Of a stretch of DNA of 64,000 bases, positions 40,601 to 51,570 are shown piece by piece. Within the stretch, counting starts at the first letter, position 1; every line of letters begins with the position of its first letter. Under the pieces are notes generated by a model. The model did not search any database, had not been told where the DNA came from, and saw only the letters and a program-made list of their open reading frames with translations. Source of the DNA: Antedon mediterranea (taxonomy: Eukaryota > Echinodermata > Crinoidea > Comatulida > Antedonidae); contig NC_092678.1 of NCBI RefSeq assembly GCF_964355755.1, positions 20,804,922 to 20,868,921 on the forward strand. The letters are read 5' to 3'. The position numbers and the translations under genes are program-made.

Positions 40601-43600
40601 GGGTTGGGGAGAGACAGCCTGTTTTTATGCTATGTAAGGGTATTGTACATGTTGTATAACTTGAGGGAGGACACCCTGGGGAGATGGGAGAGATAGCCCA
40701 GGGGTTGGGGAGAGAAAGCCTGTTTTTATGCTATGTAAGGGTATTGTATTGTACATGTTGTATAACTTGAGGGAGGACACCCTTGGGAGATGGGAGGACA
40801 CCCTTGGGAGATGGGAGAGAGATAGCCTGTTGGTATACTATATAATGGCATTGTACATGTTGTATAACTTAAGAGAGGAGACCCTTGGGAGATGGGAGAG
40901 AGATAGCCTGTTGTGGTATACTATGTAATGGCATTGTACATGTTGTATAACTTAAGAGAGGAGACCCTTGGGAGATGGGAGAGAGATAGCCTGTTGTGGT
41001 ATACTATGTAATGGCATTGTACATGTTGTATAACTTAAGAGAGGAGACCCTTGGGAGATGGGAGAGAGATAGCCTGTTGTGGTATACTATGTAATGGCAT
41101 TGTACATGTTGTATAACTTAAGAGAGGAGACCCTTGGGAGATGGGAGAGAGATAGCCTGTTGTGGTATACTATATAATGGCATTGTACATGTTGTATAAC
41201 TTAAGAGAGGACACCCTTGGGAGATGGGAGAGAGATAGCCTGTTGTGGTATACTATGTAATGGCATTGTACTGTACATGTTGTATAACTTAAGAGAGGAC
41301 ACCCTGGGGAGATGGGAGAGAGATAGCCTGTTGGTATGCTATGTAATGGCATTGTACATGTTGTATAACTTAAGAGAGGACACCCTTGGGAGATGGGAGA
41401 GAGATAGCCTGTTGTGGTATACTACATAATGGCATTGTACATGTTGTATAACTTAAGAGAGGACACCCTTGGGAGATGGGAGAGAGATAGCCTGTTGGTA
41501 TGCTATGTAATGGCATTGTACATGTTGTATAACTTAAGAGAGGACACCCTTGGGAGATGGGAGAGAGATAGCCTGTTGTGGTATACTATGTAATGGCATT
41601 GTACATGTTGTATAACTTAAGAGAGGACACCCTTGGGAGATGGGAGAGAGATAGCCTGTTGGTATGCTATGTAATGGCATTGTACATGTTGTATAACTTA
41701 CGAGAGGACACCCTTGGGAGATGGGAGAGAGATAGCCTGTTGGTATACTACATAATGGCATTGTATATGTTGTATAACTTAAGAGAGGACACGCTTGGGA
41801 GATGGGAGAGAGATAGCATGTTGGTATGCTATGTAATGGCATTGTACATGTTGTATAACTTAAGAGAGGACACCCTTGGGAGATGGGAGAGAGATAGCCT
41901 GTTGGTATACTATATAATGGCATTGTACATGTTGTATAACTTAAGAGAGGACACCCTTGGGAGATGGGAGAGAGATAGCCTGTTGTGGTATACTATGTAA
42001 TGGCATTGTACATGTTGTATAACTTAAGAGAGGAGACCCTTGGGAGATGGGAGAGAGATAGCCTGTTGGTATGCTATGTAATGGCATTGTACATGTTGTA
42101 TAACTTAAGAGAGGAGACCCTTGGGAGATGGGAGAGAGATAGCCTGTTGGTATACTATATAATGGCATTGTACATGTTGTATAACTTAAGAGAGGACACC
42201 CTGGGGAGATGGGAGAGAGATAGCCTGTTGTGGTATACTATGTAATGGCATTGTACATGTTGTATAACTTAAGAGAGGAGACCCTGGGGAGATGGGAGAG
42301 AGATAGCCTGTTGTGGTATACTATGTAATGGCATTGTACATGTTGTATAACTTAAGAGAGGACACCCTTGGGAGATGGGAGAGAGATAGCCTGTTGGTAT
42401 ACTATATAATGGCATTGTACATGTTGTATAACTTAAGAGAGGACACCCTTGGGAGATGGGAGAGAGATAGCCTGTTGTGGTATACTATGTAATGGCATTG
42501 TACATGTTGTATAACTTAAGAGAGGACACCCTGGGGAGATGGGAGAGAGATAGCCTGTTGGTATGCTATGTAATGGCGTTGCATACATTTGGGGGCACCC
42601 TGCGAAGGGGTAGACAGCCCAGGGGTTGGGGAGAATTAGCCTGTTTGTATGTTTTGTCTTGTATAAATGTCTCTATAGTTTGTTTTGTCGTTCTCCATTT
42701 CAACAAGTTATATATTTATTCAGACAGTTCTAACAGGTGTTCCTACAGACTGCTGTGTTTATTTAACTGTGTGGGATTTGCTACTCAATCCCACAAGATT
42801 ATCGTCATACCATTGTCTTGGTTTTTTAATAACTACTACTCTTTCAAGATAAAAACAAATGTCATACTTATGTTATATAATGTATTAATTAAATTATATT
42901 ATTGATTTTGCTTCATTTTTATTATTGCATGATTTTATTTTTGTGCATGTTTGAATGTTTTGTTTTTATTTATTATTTTTAGATTGTAGATTTTTTTTTG
43001 TAAATTTTATTTGTATGTTACAATAGAATTCCTCTGGAACATACCCCTATTATGGGGACACTATCACATACGGATGAATGGTCATATATGTTTGAATACT
43101 TAAAGGCAAACCTCTATTCAGGGCAAACCTCTATTAAGGGGACACTGCGTTGAAAAGGTCCATAAATACTGTATACTGATTATTTTCTTATATTTATATT
43201 AAGAACTTTAGAGAAATTTAATTATTAAATATCTAGATTTTTTTTTTCATTTTGTTTAAAATAATTAATTAGTTTAGACCTCAAATTTGCTTAATACTGG
43301 TGTATATGCGCTAAAGTGCTAGAAACATTTTAAAATAAAAATAGCGAACTTTAAAATTAGAAAATAAAGGTAGAAGATATTACTGCTTATAAACTGGAGG
43401 AAATAAGCATAACAGTCAATTTCGCAACCTATATTATGATACCTTAGAAATTAGAATAGCAAATGTCAATTTATTGTTTGCTACAATGCAACCTAACCAT
43501 ACCAAATCTAATGTCTGCACTATAATTTAGGAGTTTTTTAAATTTTATTTTCATGATATTGTAAAATTAATGGTTAAGGCAAAAACCACTCAAGGTTGTT

Positions 43601-46600
43601 CGAATTCTTCCACCATATTTATGGGCTATCCTTGGGGTTTATAACCCAGTTGACAGTGGCAGTATACCCATATGCCTGTTTTGTTGTTTTCAAAGTTGGT
43701 GGACTTATCTGAAAGTTGTTACTTATACAAATTTTACAATGAGAATGAATTGCTTCTTTGTAAAATGAATCTTTATATTTATATTATCTATTTTTTCATC
43801 AGAGGTACATCACACACCAAACCAGATATCAAATGACAATAATAAAGAAAAGAAAGGAACAAAGAAAAAGGACAAAAAGAAAAGCAAAATTACCAAAGCT
43901 GATATTGGGCTTCCATCAAACTTCCAGTAAGACTTTATTTTTAAAACTACTTTAAGTTTAGTATAATGCAGTTAGTACGTAGTCCTAGACTAGCTCAGCT
44001 TTCTAGGCCTACTTTAGCCAGTAAGACTTTATTTTTAAAACTACTATAAGTTTAGTATAATGCAGTTAGTACGTAGTCCTAGACTAGCTCAGCTTTCTAG
44101 GCCTACTTTAGCCAGTAAACTTTATTTGCTAGGCCAGGCTAGCTATAGAGCCGGTAATTTATAGGAGCAAATAGTTATTATCGCAATTGAAATAACAACA
44201 GTATACTCTTCATTCTGAAAATATTGAAACAAAGTGTAGACTGACAAAGACATTTTTTTTTATTTTCATAGACATGTCAGCCATGTTGGATGGGATCCTG
44301 ACAAGGGATTTGATGTAAGTAATGATAATCTATATGTCAACAATAACAACAACAAAAATGGATTAACGGTAACAACCCTATAAGTAGTGGAACAGTAGCT
44401 TGGTGGTTATTAACATGCTTTCCTTCCAATCCAAGGTCTAGGGTTCAATCTTGACATAGTGCCAGGGTTGTTGTAATTCACAGATCTTTCTATTCTTCCT
44501 AAGCCTAAAGCTCTGTCTACACTATCAAACTTTATGGTTCAAAATAATATAATTTTTTTTTTAGACTAACAATATGGATCCGTCAGTGAAGGGATGGTTT
44601 CAGTCAATTGGAGTGACGGAAGCCTTATTGAAAGACAAGAACACAGCTAAATTCATTAATGACTTTATTGAGGAACATGGAGGAATTGAAGCCGTCAAAA
44701 AGGAAGCAGAGCGTGCCAAACCAGGTCAGTTTATTTTTTGATTTTCTTTATTATTTCTTTTTTTATTTTATTTATGTCTTTAGGCACATGTGCCCAAGAA
44801 TTACCATAGTAAATTAATCACTGTCCTGTCAGATAGATTCATTCCTTAAGTATCTTAAAATTATTAAAAGTATAAGATTGATTTTTCAGAAATCAAATAC
44901 TAAACTAACTATTTTAAATGTGTTGTTTGATGCGCAGAACTTTTACAAATATATGTATATATCGTAAATCTATTTGATCCTTATGTACTGTAACTATGAA
45001 TATTCTACTTTTTTATCTTTACAGAATTGCCACCCCCACCACCACCATCAGATCGGCACCCTCGTCGAGACGGTGGAATGCCTCCTCCTGCACCACCATC
45101 ACGCCGAGACTTACCTCCCCCTCCTCCCCAGAGAGACACCAGAGCTAGCCCAAGACCCCAAAGAGCACCAGCTCCACGTCCACCTTCTTCATCCTCAAGA
45201 GGGCTTCCTCCTTTACCACCACCAAGCATGAATCAACCTCCCCCGATCACAAGACCATCACGTGGACCACCACCTCCTTCCGGTGGTGGCGGCGGTCCTC
45301 CTCCACCACCACCACCGCCTCCACCATCTGTTGGAGCAGCACCTCCACCACCACCTGTACCATCAGCAGGAGCACCATCTATGGGTGGTGGTGGTGGCGG
45401 CGGCGGAGGAGGAGGAGGCAGAGGTGATCTCTTGAGTCAGATTCAACAAGGCAAAGAGTTAAAAGCAGTAGAGCCTAACAGTAGTACACCTAGAGGAGCA
45501 TTACTTGATCAAATCAGAGGTGGAAAGAAGCTAAAGAAGGTAAGAAGTTCATTATGTGTTAAATTTATTGCTGACCCATACAATTGAATTTGGGCCTGCT
45601 GTTAATGCTACAATGGGGTCAGTTGAAACTAAGGACGATCGCAGCATCCTCTGGTTTTAAAACGTTTATTGCACAAGGTTTTTAATCAAAACTTACAGAT
45701 TTATGTTGATGACCTATTTGAATGCCAGATGATCTTCTAGCGTTTAAACCATTTATTTATTTATTATTTGACCTCTTCAGTCAAAGACTGGTCTCCCAGA
45801 TACGATCGGTAACTGTGAGGGACAGTGCCTGTGTGTGTGTGTACACTTGGATAACCCCTACATGTCTCGAAAGATGTACATGAGGTAGATGTGTACACTG
45901 GTCCTACTGTTTATAGTCCTTATCTTAGAAGACTCGTTCTACCATCAGAACCATGAAGTGAGTGAGCCTCGAACCCTTGCCGATGTTATGGCTACGTAAT
46001 TAAGGTTCCACTTTCTTAAACGCTCTGCCACTCACTCGCTCATTGACTATTGTATACAATTATTGATTTAAAAAAATAAATATTTAATTTTACTTGAAAA
46101 AACTTGCATCGTGTCAGGTGACTGACGACCGAGCTTCAGTGGCCAAGTCACCGCTTGAGTCTATCAATGATTTAGGCAGTTTGTTGAGCAAAGCTCTTGA
46201 CGACCGAAAGAAGGCTATTCAGTCAGGTAAACTAAGCGGTATCATCGCGTCGATGTTGTTCCACCCTCATACTGCTAGCTTACGCCACGCTTTTTACATT
46301 TTTACTTTGTCACATTGGTGTTTGTTTCTGCTTTAATCATACAATCATGAAATTCATCATATTTTTATCGTGTTGTGGTATTAAATTTATTGTAAATGCC
46401 TTACTGGTGTATATATATATTATAGCCTGCTGTGGTGGGCGATGTAAATTTTCTGTTTTTATATATTTATTTAATATACAGGTCTTCTTTGTTTAATAGC
46501 CATCCAGACATGAACTACTCAAAGGGAGTGTAATGATTTTTAAATTGTCAAAAAAAAAAATGTCTTCTTCTATGTAAAATAAAATTCCGTTTTCAGTGTG

Positions 46601-48398
46601 AGGTTGAAAAATGTATTGAAATTTAGTTGTGGAAGAACACATTCTATTTATGAAAAAGCCTCTGTCACAACATTTTTTTTAATTATTATTATTATTCAAC
46701 ATTTAAAACTATTGACGATTTAAATTTGTTTAAATTGAGCTTAAATGTGTGGAAAGCCTGTATATCTTGTATTTATTAGTATGGCACGCTTGTTGTGACA
46801 AATCATCTCATTGTATTGTAAAGTATAATATCATGGTATCATGCAGGTCGATCCATCTGAACAAAATAACGAACCTGTAATTGAAGACGACTCAGGCCTA
46901 GGTGCTGCCCTCAGAAAAGCCCTAGAGCTGAGGTCGAATGTGATTCGCTCAGGTAGGACATGTCATAAAAATTATACATATATATATCTGCATATCTGCA
47001 TACATGCTTAAGCTCTGTCTACACTTATTAAACTAACAAAAAAGGTGTGATGTGCCCAGATATGATAGTGATATGACATCATGTCAATATATAGGCACAT
47101 CACATTTTGTTGTCACATAATATTTGATAACGTAGACAGAGCTTTATACAGTAAATAGAATAGCTTTACAAATAGCTCTACTAACAGTGGTTACGGGATT
47201 TTAGCTATTGAATATTTTCTCAAGCATGTTTAAAACTTAGAAAACCAAAACTAACCATTTACCTAAAACTATCTCTGGGAATATATAAATTTACTAATTT
47301 TTGATAAACTTGGAATCGTTTATCATTTAATCATAATATAACAATAGGATATTCATATGTAAAATATGAATTATTTTAATTTCTAAAAGTGAGGAAATAA
47401 ATGAAACCTTTCTAAACCTTACAATAATGCATGAAATATCAGAAATTAAATAACGGAGATTCAATATGCAATGTTATAAGAAACATTAAACATATTTGAA
47501 ATGTTTGTATATTATTATGTATTTATTCATACATAGTACTTCACACATTTACAAAATTACATCATTCTTATTTTAGGGTGGCAGATGTCAACCATGTTCT
47601 ATAATAAGATAGCTAATTTCAACTTGTTTTATCCGACCAAGTTTATTCATAGAAAAAAGGGAGTGGGGGTGGGGAGAAATCTGTTCAGTCAGAACCTAAT
47701 TTAATTGGTCAAATGTTTGCCAGACTAGGGCATAAATCTGACTAATTAGCTTAAGTCTTAGATGTAAAGCAGAACCTAAATGACATCTGCTCCCAAATTA
47801 CACGTGGCTTCACTGACGCATAAATCTCTAAATGGAAATATGTGTATTAGTTCATATAACACAATAGTAGCATGCTGCATGTATTTTCAAAGCTTTTGCA
47901 TAATATCTTCATATTGCATGACTTTTGATCCTCCGCCCATTTTCCCTCTATAGAGTAGAAGCCCTCTATTTAGACTCAACTGCTCAAGGGACACTCCTAA
48001 GGGGACACTTTCTCATGGAACGAGTGAGGAGAAACTTAACACTATGACAAACACCTATTCAGAGGGCACTCCTTAAGGGGACGCTTTACAGGCCCTGAAA
48101 GTGTCCCATACTAGAGGCTCTATTGTAATTTTCCATACTCTGTAAATGTTAAATATCAATTTTGAACTCTTTCAACTCTATGAAAACCAGTATCCATTCC
48201 AGAAAGACCAGTTTTTGAAACAAAATCTAAGACCTTAAGCAAAGTCTATGGGAGTTGTATGAGTGTCCCATTTTCGTAAAGCTTTACCTTCCCCACGACT
48301 ACAGGCTAACAACAAGATTAAATATCACATTTTCAGATGATAGTGAAGGGGATGAAGATGATGAATTTGAAGATGAGGACGATGAATGGGAGGACTAA
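34638..48398 (+). CDS. WASL: Neural Wiskott-Aldrich syndrome protein (N-WASP)
   Basis: Activates the Arp2/3 complex downstream of Cdc42 to nucleate branched actin (family knowledge). Exons: 34638-34742, 35279-35413, 37815-37901, 38374-38470, 39424-39492, 39959-40030, 43803-43926, 44272-44314, 44565-44724, 45025-45539, then either 46118-46226 or 46847-46952, then 48337-48398. Product 525 or 524 residues (human about 505). Order: WH1, about 12-140 (CCGVACFVKDNPNRSYYIRV); basic patch KKKDKKKSK; CRIB/GBD with KADIGLPSNFQ and HVGWDPDKGFD; autoinhibitory GBD helix; polyproline region, about 298-425; two WH2 motifs ending LKAV and LKKV; central helix from the alternative exons; acidic tail ending DDEWED. 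The ATG at 34638 is the first in frame and gives the normal N-terminal length. Exons 2 and 7 carry duplicated splice donors. Confidence 0.95.
35399..35446 (+). repeat. 24-bp tandem duplication across the WASL exon 2 donor
   Basis: The 24 bases from 35399, spanning the last five codons of exon 2 and the GTAAGTACT donor, are repeated once with a single A-to-G change. The second copy supplies a donor (TTA|GTAGGT) at 35437/35438. Because 24 is a multiple of three, using it would add eight residues (VSTVYDIL) in frame within the WH1 domain. Confidence 0.9.
37335..37745. repeat. About 110-123-bp tandem repeat, 3.5 copies
   Basis: CCAGGTCCTTGGAAATA-type starts recur at about 37340, 37448, 37571 and (as GGAGGTCCTTGAATA) 37690. 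Each is accompanied by GATCCACCCATATTTGGAAG. It lies in WASL intron 2 and produces a spurious minus-strand open frame. Confidence 0.85.
38959..39365. mobile_element. Foldback (long-palindrome) MITE flanked by TTAA
   Basis: The two halves, each about 190 bases, are reverse complements for nearly their whole length. The ends read AGGCCCATTTACACTAGG, and TTAA borders both sides as expected for piggyBac-type insertion. The inner arms share TCAAATGACGTCATGAT. It lies in WASL intron 4, so the pre-mRNA would form a long hairpin. No coding capacity. Confidence 0.8.
40331..42650. repeat. Minisatellite, about 80-bp unit, about 26 copies, in WASL intron 6
   Basis: Units contain TTGTACATGTTGTATAACTT, then AAGAGAGGACACCCTTGGG and GATAGCCTGTTG. 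The outer copies are divergent and carry a second unit type with GGGGGCACCCTGC and GACAGCCCAGGGGTTGGGGA, found at 40568-40620 and again at 42590-42640. Inner copies are nearly identical and differ mainly by a 3-base indel (TGTTGTGGTATAC versus TGTTGGTATGC), which implies recent homogenisation. Open frames on both strands follow from the unit length and are not genes. Confidence 0.95.
43924..44111. repeat. 94-bp tandem duplication starting at the WASL exon 7 donor
   Basis: The block from the last three bases of exon 7 (CCA|GTAAGAC) onward is repeated at 44018 with one or two changes, and a third partial copy starts at 44112. The duplicate carries an identical-looking donor, but reading into it gives CAG TAA at once, so it could only truncate the protein. 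Confidence 0.9.
44384..44475 (+). mobile_element. tRNA-derived SINE head (family 1)
   Basis: GTAGCTTGGTGGTTATTAAC (A-box-like) and GGGTTCAATCTTG (degenerate B box) match the minus-strand copy at 33300-33392 in order and spacing. Located in WASL intron 8. Confidence 0.55.
44512..44545. mobile_element. Fragment of the AAGCTCTGTCTACACTATC MITE
   Basis: A single left terminus, AAGCTCTGTCTACACTATC followed by AAACTTTATGGTTC, stands about 20 bases before the acceptor of WASL exon 9. The right end is missing. Confidence 0.6.
45767..46043 (-). mobile_element. tRNA-derived SINE (family 2)
   Basis: Collinear with 60108-60395 over its whole length (shared CTCTTCAGTCAAAGACTGG, ATGTGTACACTGG, AGACTCGTTCTACCA). 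On the minus strand the head has an A-box-like and a B-box-like segment of a class II (Leu/Ser-type) tRNA. It carries a GT microsatellite. It sits in WASL intron 10, about 75 bases upstream of the first alternative exon. Confidence 0.75.
46118..46226 (+). other. WASL alternative exon 11a (central helix, version a)
   Basis: It encodes VTDDRASVAKSPLESIND followed by LGSLLSKALDDRKKAIQS. The second part aligns with the N-WASP central (connector) helix that binds Arp2/3. The first codon (Val) completes the LKKV of the second WH2 motif. Flanks are CAG acceptor and GGTAAAC donor, phase 0 in and phase 1 out, the same as exon 11b. Confidence 0.85.
46847..46952 (+). other. WASL alternative exon 11b (central helix, version b)
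   Basis: It encodes VDPSEQNNEPVIEDDSG followed by LGAALRKALELRSNVIRS, a second version of the same central helix with different charges and an acidic lead-in. It is phase 0 in and phase 1 out, so it joins exon 10 and exon 13 exactly as 11a does. Splicing 11a to 11b would read GT CGA TCC ATC TGA and stop. Confidence 0.85.
47009..47147. mobile_element. MITE, AAGCTCTGTCTACACTATC family, short copy
   Basis: TA-flanked, with TAAGCTCTGTCTACACT on the left and its counterpart CGTAGACAGAGCTTTA on the right. The interior GATATGACATCATG is shared with the 6985-7157 copy. Located in WASL intron 12. Confidence 0.75.
47953..48125. repeat. Dispersed repeat rich in CTATTCAGGGGACACT-like blocks
   Basis: Blocks such as CACCTATTCAGAGGGCACTC and TAAGGGGACACTTTC recur here and in two other WASL introns, at about 38520-38650 and 43027-43160. 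The common element looks like a family of old dispersed repeats; its ends and class are unclear. Confidence 0.4.
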
Positions 48399-50127
48399 TA
48401 CAACAACAAAATAAAGACAAAATTTATTTTATCTTCTATTGGTAATCCAGGGGAAGGGGATTCAGCTAAAAAATTGTAATAAAAGATCAGACCCAGTCGT
48501 GCGAAACTATTCTAAAAATGTTAATATTTTGGAATTATTTCATAATGATTTTAAAGTATAGAAATCTATTAAAGTGACCTGTAGGCCAAACAAAAGGTCA
48601 TTTTCGGGATGGTCAAATATTATTATTTCTGAAGTATTAGAATAACATGGTATCAATTGAGATACACATACAGTACGCTTCTGTTGATACTAGCTGGAAT
48701 CTTACAATAATGTTTTAATTTCCTTTTTATGGTTTTGTACTGTTTAATCGTTAAAAAATATAAGAGAAATTTATTTATATTTAATAAAGCAGCTATTTGG
48801 ATCCAAAGTTTAAATATCGGTATCTAGGTGGGGAATCTGTACAGTATTATTTTTAGCAAGTCTTAAGTAATTGGTGGGTGTGGTTGGGTGGAGATGGGAG
48901 TGTCCTTTCACATACCGTCGGGTAAAACATTTTTTTTTCAATTTGAATATGGAGCCAACCAAAAACATTTTAGGTTTCAATAGCTAATTATGTATATTTT
49001 ATTTGAAAATATTTCAATTTATAAAGATAAAAAATAGACAAAGTTATGTTAAAAATTTCCGGTATCATTGCAAATTATGAAATACAGTGTCACATATGAC
49101 GTCTGTATTATTTTAGAAATAAGTTTATGGCCTATGATACAGGCGGCACATGTGATACATATATTCACTGTATCACAGAAATTGCCTGTGATACGGTACA
49201 AGTTATAGATACATAGGATCGTATAGGTATTTCACGGAGATTCTAAAATTCTTTATATGAAATACAGTATATATCTGCGAAGTGTATTGAACTCGGACAT
49301 ATACGAAATAGCACATACAGTACTGTATATAATATTTAATTCTTTGACTGAAGCCAATCGCAGTATACATTTTTTCATAGTGGTACATTGGAATATTATT
49401 ATGTATATTATTGTTTTGTCAATATATATAAAAAAAGAAAGAAAATAAAATGTACATTATCATTAATATTTGTAGAATGTTTTACTTTTTTAAAAAAACA
49501 TGGTCGGCAATATCAAATGTTTCGAATCGTGTGAGAAATTCCCAGTCAGCGTTTATTTTAAATAGAAAGTCATTATTACTTTCAATTATGCCGCTGACCG
49601 TGAAAAAAATACTCGAATTAATTAAACACCGTATACAAAAAATCTAATGCGGTATTGACATACATTATTTATTTTTAGAAAATTATATTTTTATTGTTTT
49701 TGTCATTTGAATAATAATAATTTAACACCTCCGACGAAATACATTTCTGAGTCATTCAGCCATAGCCTATACTTTTTCATTTAAATCCTTTATAATACGT
49801 CATATTTTAATCTGTTGATTAAGGCTCATATTACTTATGATTGTATATCTGGTGACTTGGTCAATGCCAAAATATTTATGTATTTGGTTTCAATACAAAC
49901 TGATTAAAAATGATCACCAGTACAAATAGAAAATCCCAATTATTATCTAATACATCGTTTCTTATTGGTGGTTTGTAAAACTCCGGAACACAATGCCTTT
50001 GAGTCATCAACGGAAATGTAACTAAGCGCAGCCAATAAGTAACTCAAGTTCAGGCATCTGCTCGACATTTATTGTCTTATTCAAGTAAAATAATTACAGG
50101 CGCACTCGACGGTTTAAGCCTGTAAGA
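48399..50127. other. WASL 3' UTR and GIMAP upstream region
   Basis: AATAAA at 48783-48788 is the best WASL poly(A) signal; an AATAAA at 48410 is only 12 bases past the stop and probably too close. The rest is AT-rich, and the short open frames at 49.2-49.65 kb have no recognisable content. Upstream of the GTPase, CCAAT (50032-50036) and an inverted ATTGG (49963-49967) are the only promoter-like signals; there is no clear TATA box. Confidence 0.45.
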
Positions 50128-51570
50128 ATGGGTATAAACGAAGAAAGTGGAAAAGAGAAAGCTGGTAAACTGGTGAAGCCAACGCCACTGAAGAAAGAGA
50201 AAAATATAGTGCCATCCAGCGAAGCGTATGCGCTACAAACAATAGGTGAGGCAAATTGCGGACTCTCTTTAGACACTAATTAAGAATATACCGAACTATT
50301 GTTTCTTGTTTGAGAATATATTGTAGCTGAAAATGTTGTGGCCTACTTAAAGGGAATATCCACGGACAAGACATGTATGTTTCCCATCAAACGTCTTCCC
50401 GTGTGTAGGCCTACACAGATGTTTTAGTGTCTTTCTGGTCATATTCAATATGGTCACATGAAATAGATGATAATTTGTGGTATAATGTAGGCTATATTAA
50501 TAGGAAATGTGAATTGTCAAATGACTTATGATTTAGATAAGATAAGTAGGCCTAAGGTCATCCAAGCTTATTACTAGAAACTACAAACTTTTTGAGAATC
50601 CATAACGTTACTTTTTACAGAACAAGACTTTCCAGAAAATGAAGTTCGAATTCTTCTCTTAGGAGTTGATGGCTCTGGCAAAAGTTCTGTGGCACAACTG
50701 ATTACAGGTGGTGAGGTTTTACAGACGGCTAAGAAGTCAAGTAAAAGGATAAGCGCGTACTATCCGTGCATCAGGAATGGCAGACGATATGTTGTAGTAG
50801 ACTCGCCTTGTTTGTTCCATACCCGAATCGCGCCAAAATTTGTCATTACTGAAGTTAATAAACTGATAGGCTTGACAGCCCCGGGGCCTCACATTTGCAT
50901 ATTCGTAGTCCCAGGTGTTAAGTTATCCTCTGAAGAGAAGCAGGCAATGTCAAGGATTCAAAATGCGTTCTTTCCCGGCGCTATAGACAATTCGATAATT
51001 GTTTTGACAAAATCTGATATTCTGAATTCAGATGGAACGTCTATTGAAGACTTTAAATCAAACGCTGCTCCTGTTGTACAAAATATCATGACAAAATGCA
51101 ATAATCGCGTAGTTCAAGTTGACAATGTATCTGGCGATAAAGACACTCAAAGGAATCAAATATTTGATATGATACAAGATGTTCTTCAAAGCAATACAGA
51201 CACATTCTACACAAATGATGTTTACACATTGGCTCAAGTAAATCTCAGAGTACATAAACAGAAAGCCAAAGAAAAATACATGTCTAGTGATGAAGGAATA
51301 CCGTTACTTGATAAAATAAAAGAGGTTGAACGAGTACGGCCACTGAATGATACTACGAGAGAAAATGAAACAGCCGCAGCGTCACAAGATATGATGGAAA
51401 CGGAGTTAGAGAGGTTGAAGGAACAGATGCTGCAAGTGGTGTGTGATCAGGTTCGTGATGGCATTCTCCAAGAATCGATAACTCCATTCGAGCTTAATTT
51501 ACGAAGATTACTAACTTCTGGAACTAAAGCCATTGGAAAATTCTTGTCATTTATGTGGTTTGTGCCATGA
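50128..51570 (+). CDS. GIMAP/AIG1-family GTPase-like protein
   Basis: Predicted septin-like GTPase of the immunity-associated (AIG1/GIMAP) family; family members scaffold on intracellular membranes in lymphocytes and take part in plant and invertebrate immunity (family knowledge). Two exons, 50128-50245 and 50621-51570, join in phase 1 to give 355 residues. There is a Lys-rich N-terminal extension of about 45 residues, then G1 GVDGSGKS (54-61), G3 as DSPC (100-103) instead of the usual DTPG, the GIMAP hallmark GPHICIFVV, and G4 TKSD (169-172). A charged, probably helical tail follows. The end, FLSFMWFVP, is hydrophobic but too short for a clear membrane anchor. The ATG is preceded by an in-frame stop. 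Poly(A) signal AATAAA at 51850. The G3 change may weaken hydrolysis; that is inference. Confidence 0.85.

Noticed and set aside
41534-42245. Long open frames on both strands with repeated peptide units
   Set aside because: They are products of the minisatellite unit length, break where unit length changes, and lie inside a WASL intron.
40331-42650. CRISPR-like array
   Set aside because: Units are contiguous tandem copies without unique spacers, in a eukaryotic intron.
45005-45229. Gly-rich minus-strand open frame
   Set aside because: It is the antisense shadow of the WASL polyproline exon.
46118-46952. WASL transcript containing both exons 11a and 11b (two central helices)
   Set aside because: The junction is phase 1 to phase 0 and yields a stop codon within five codons.
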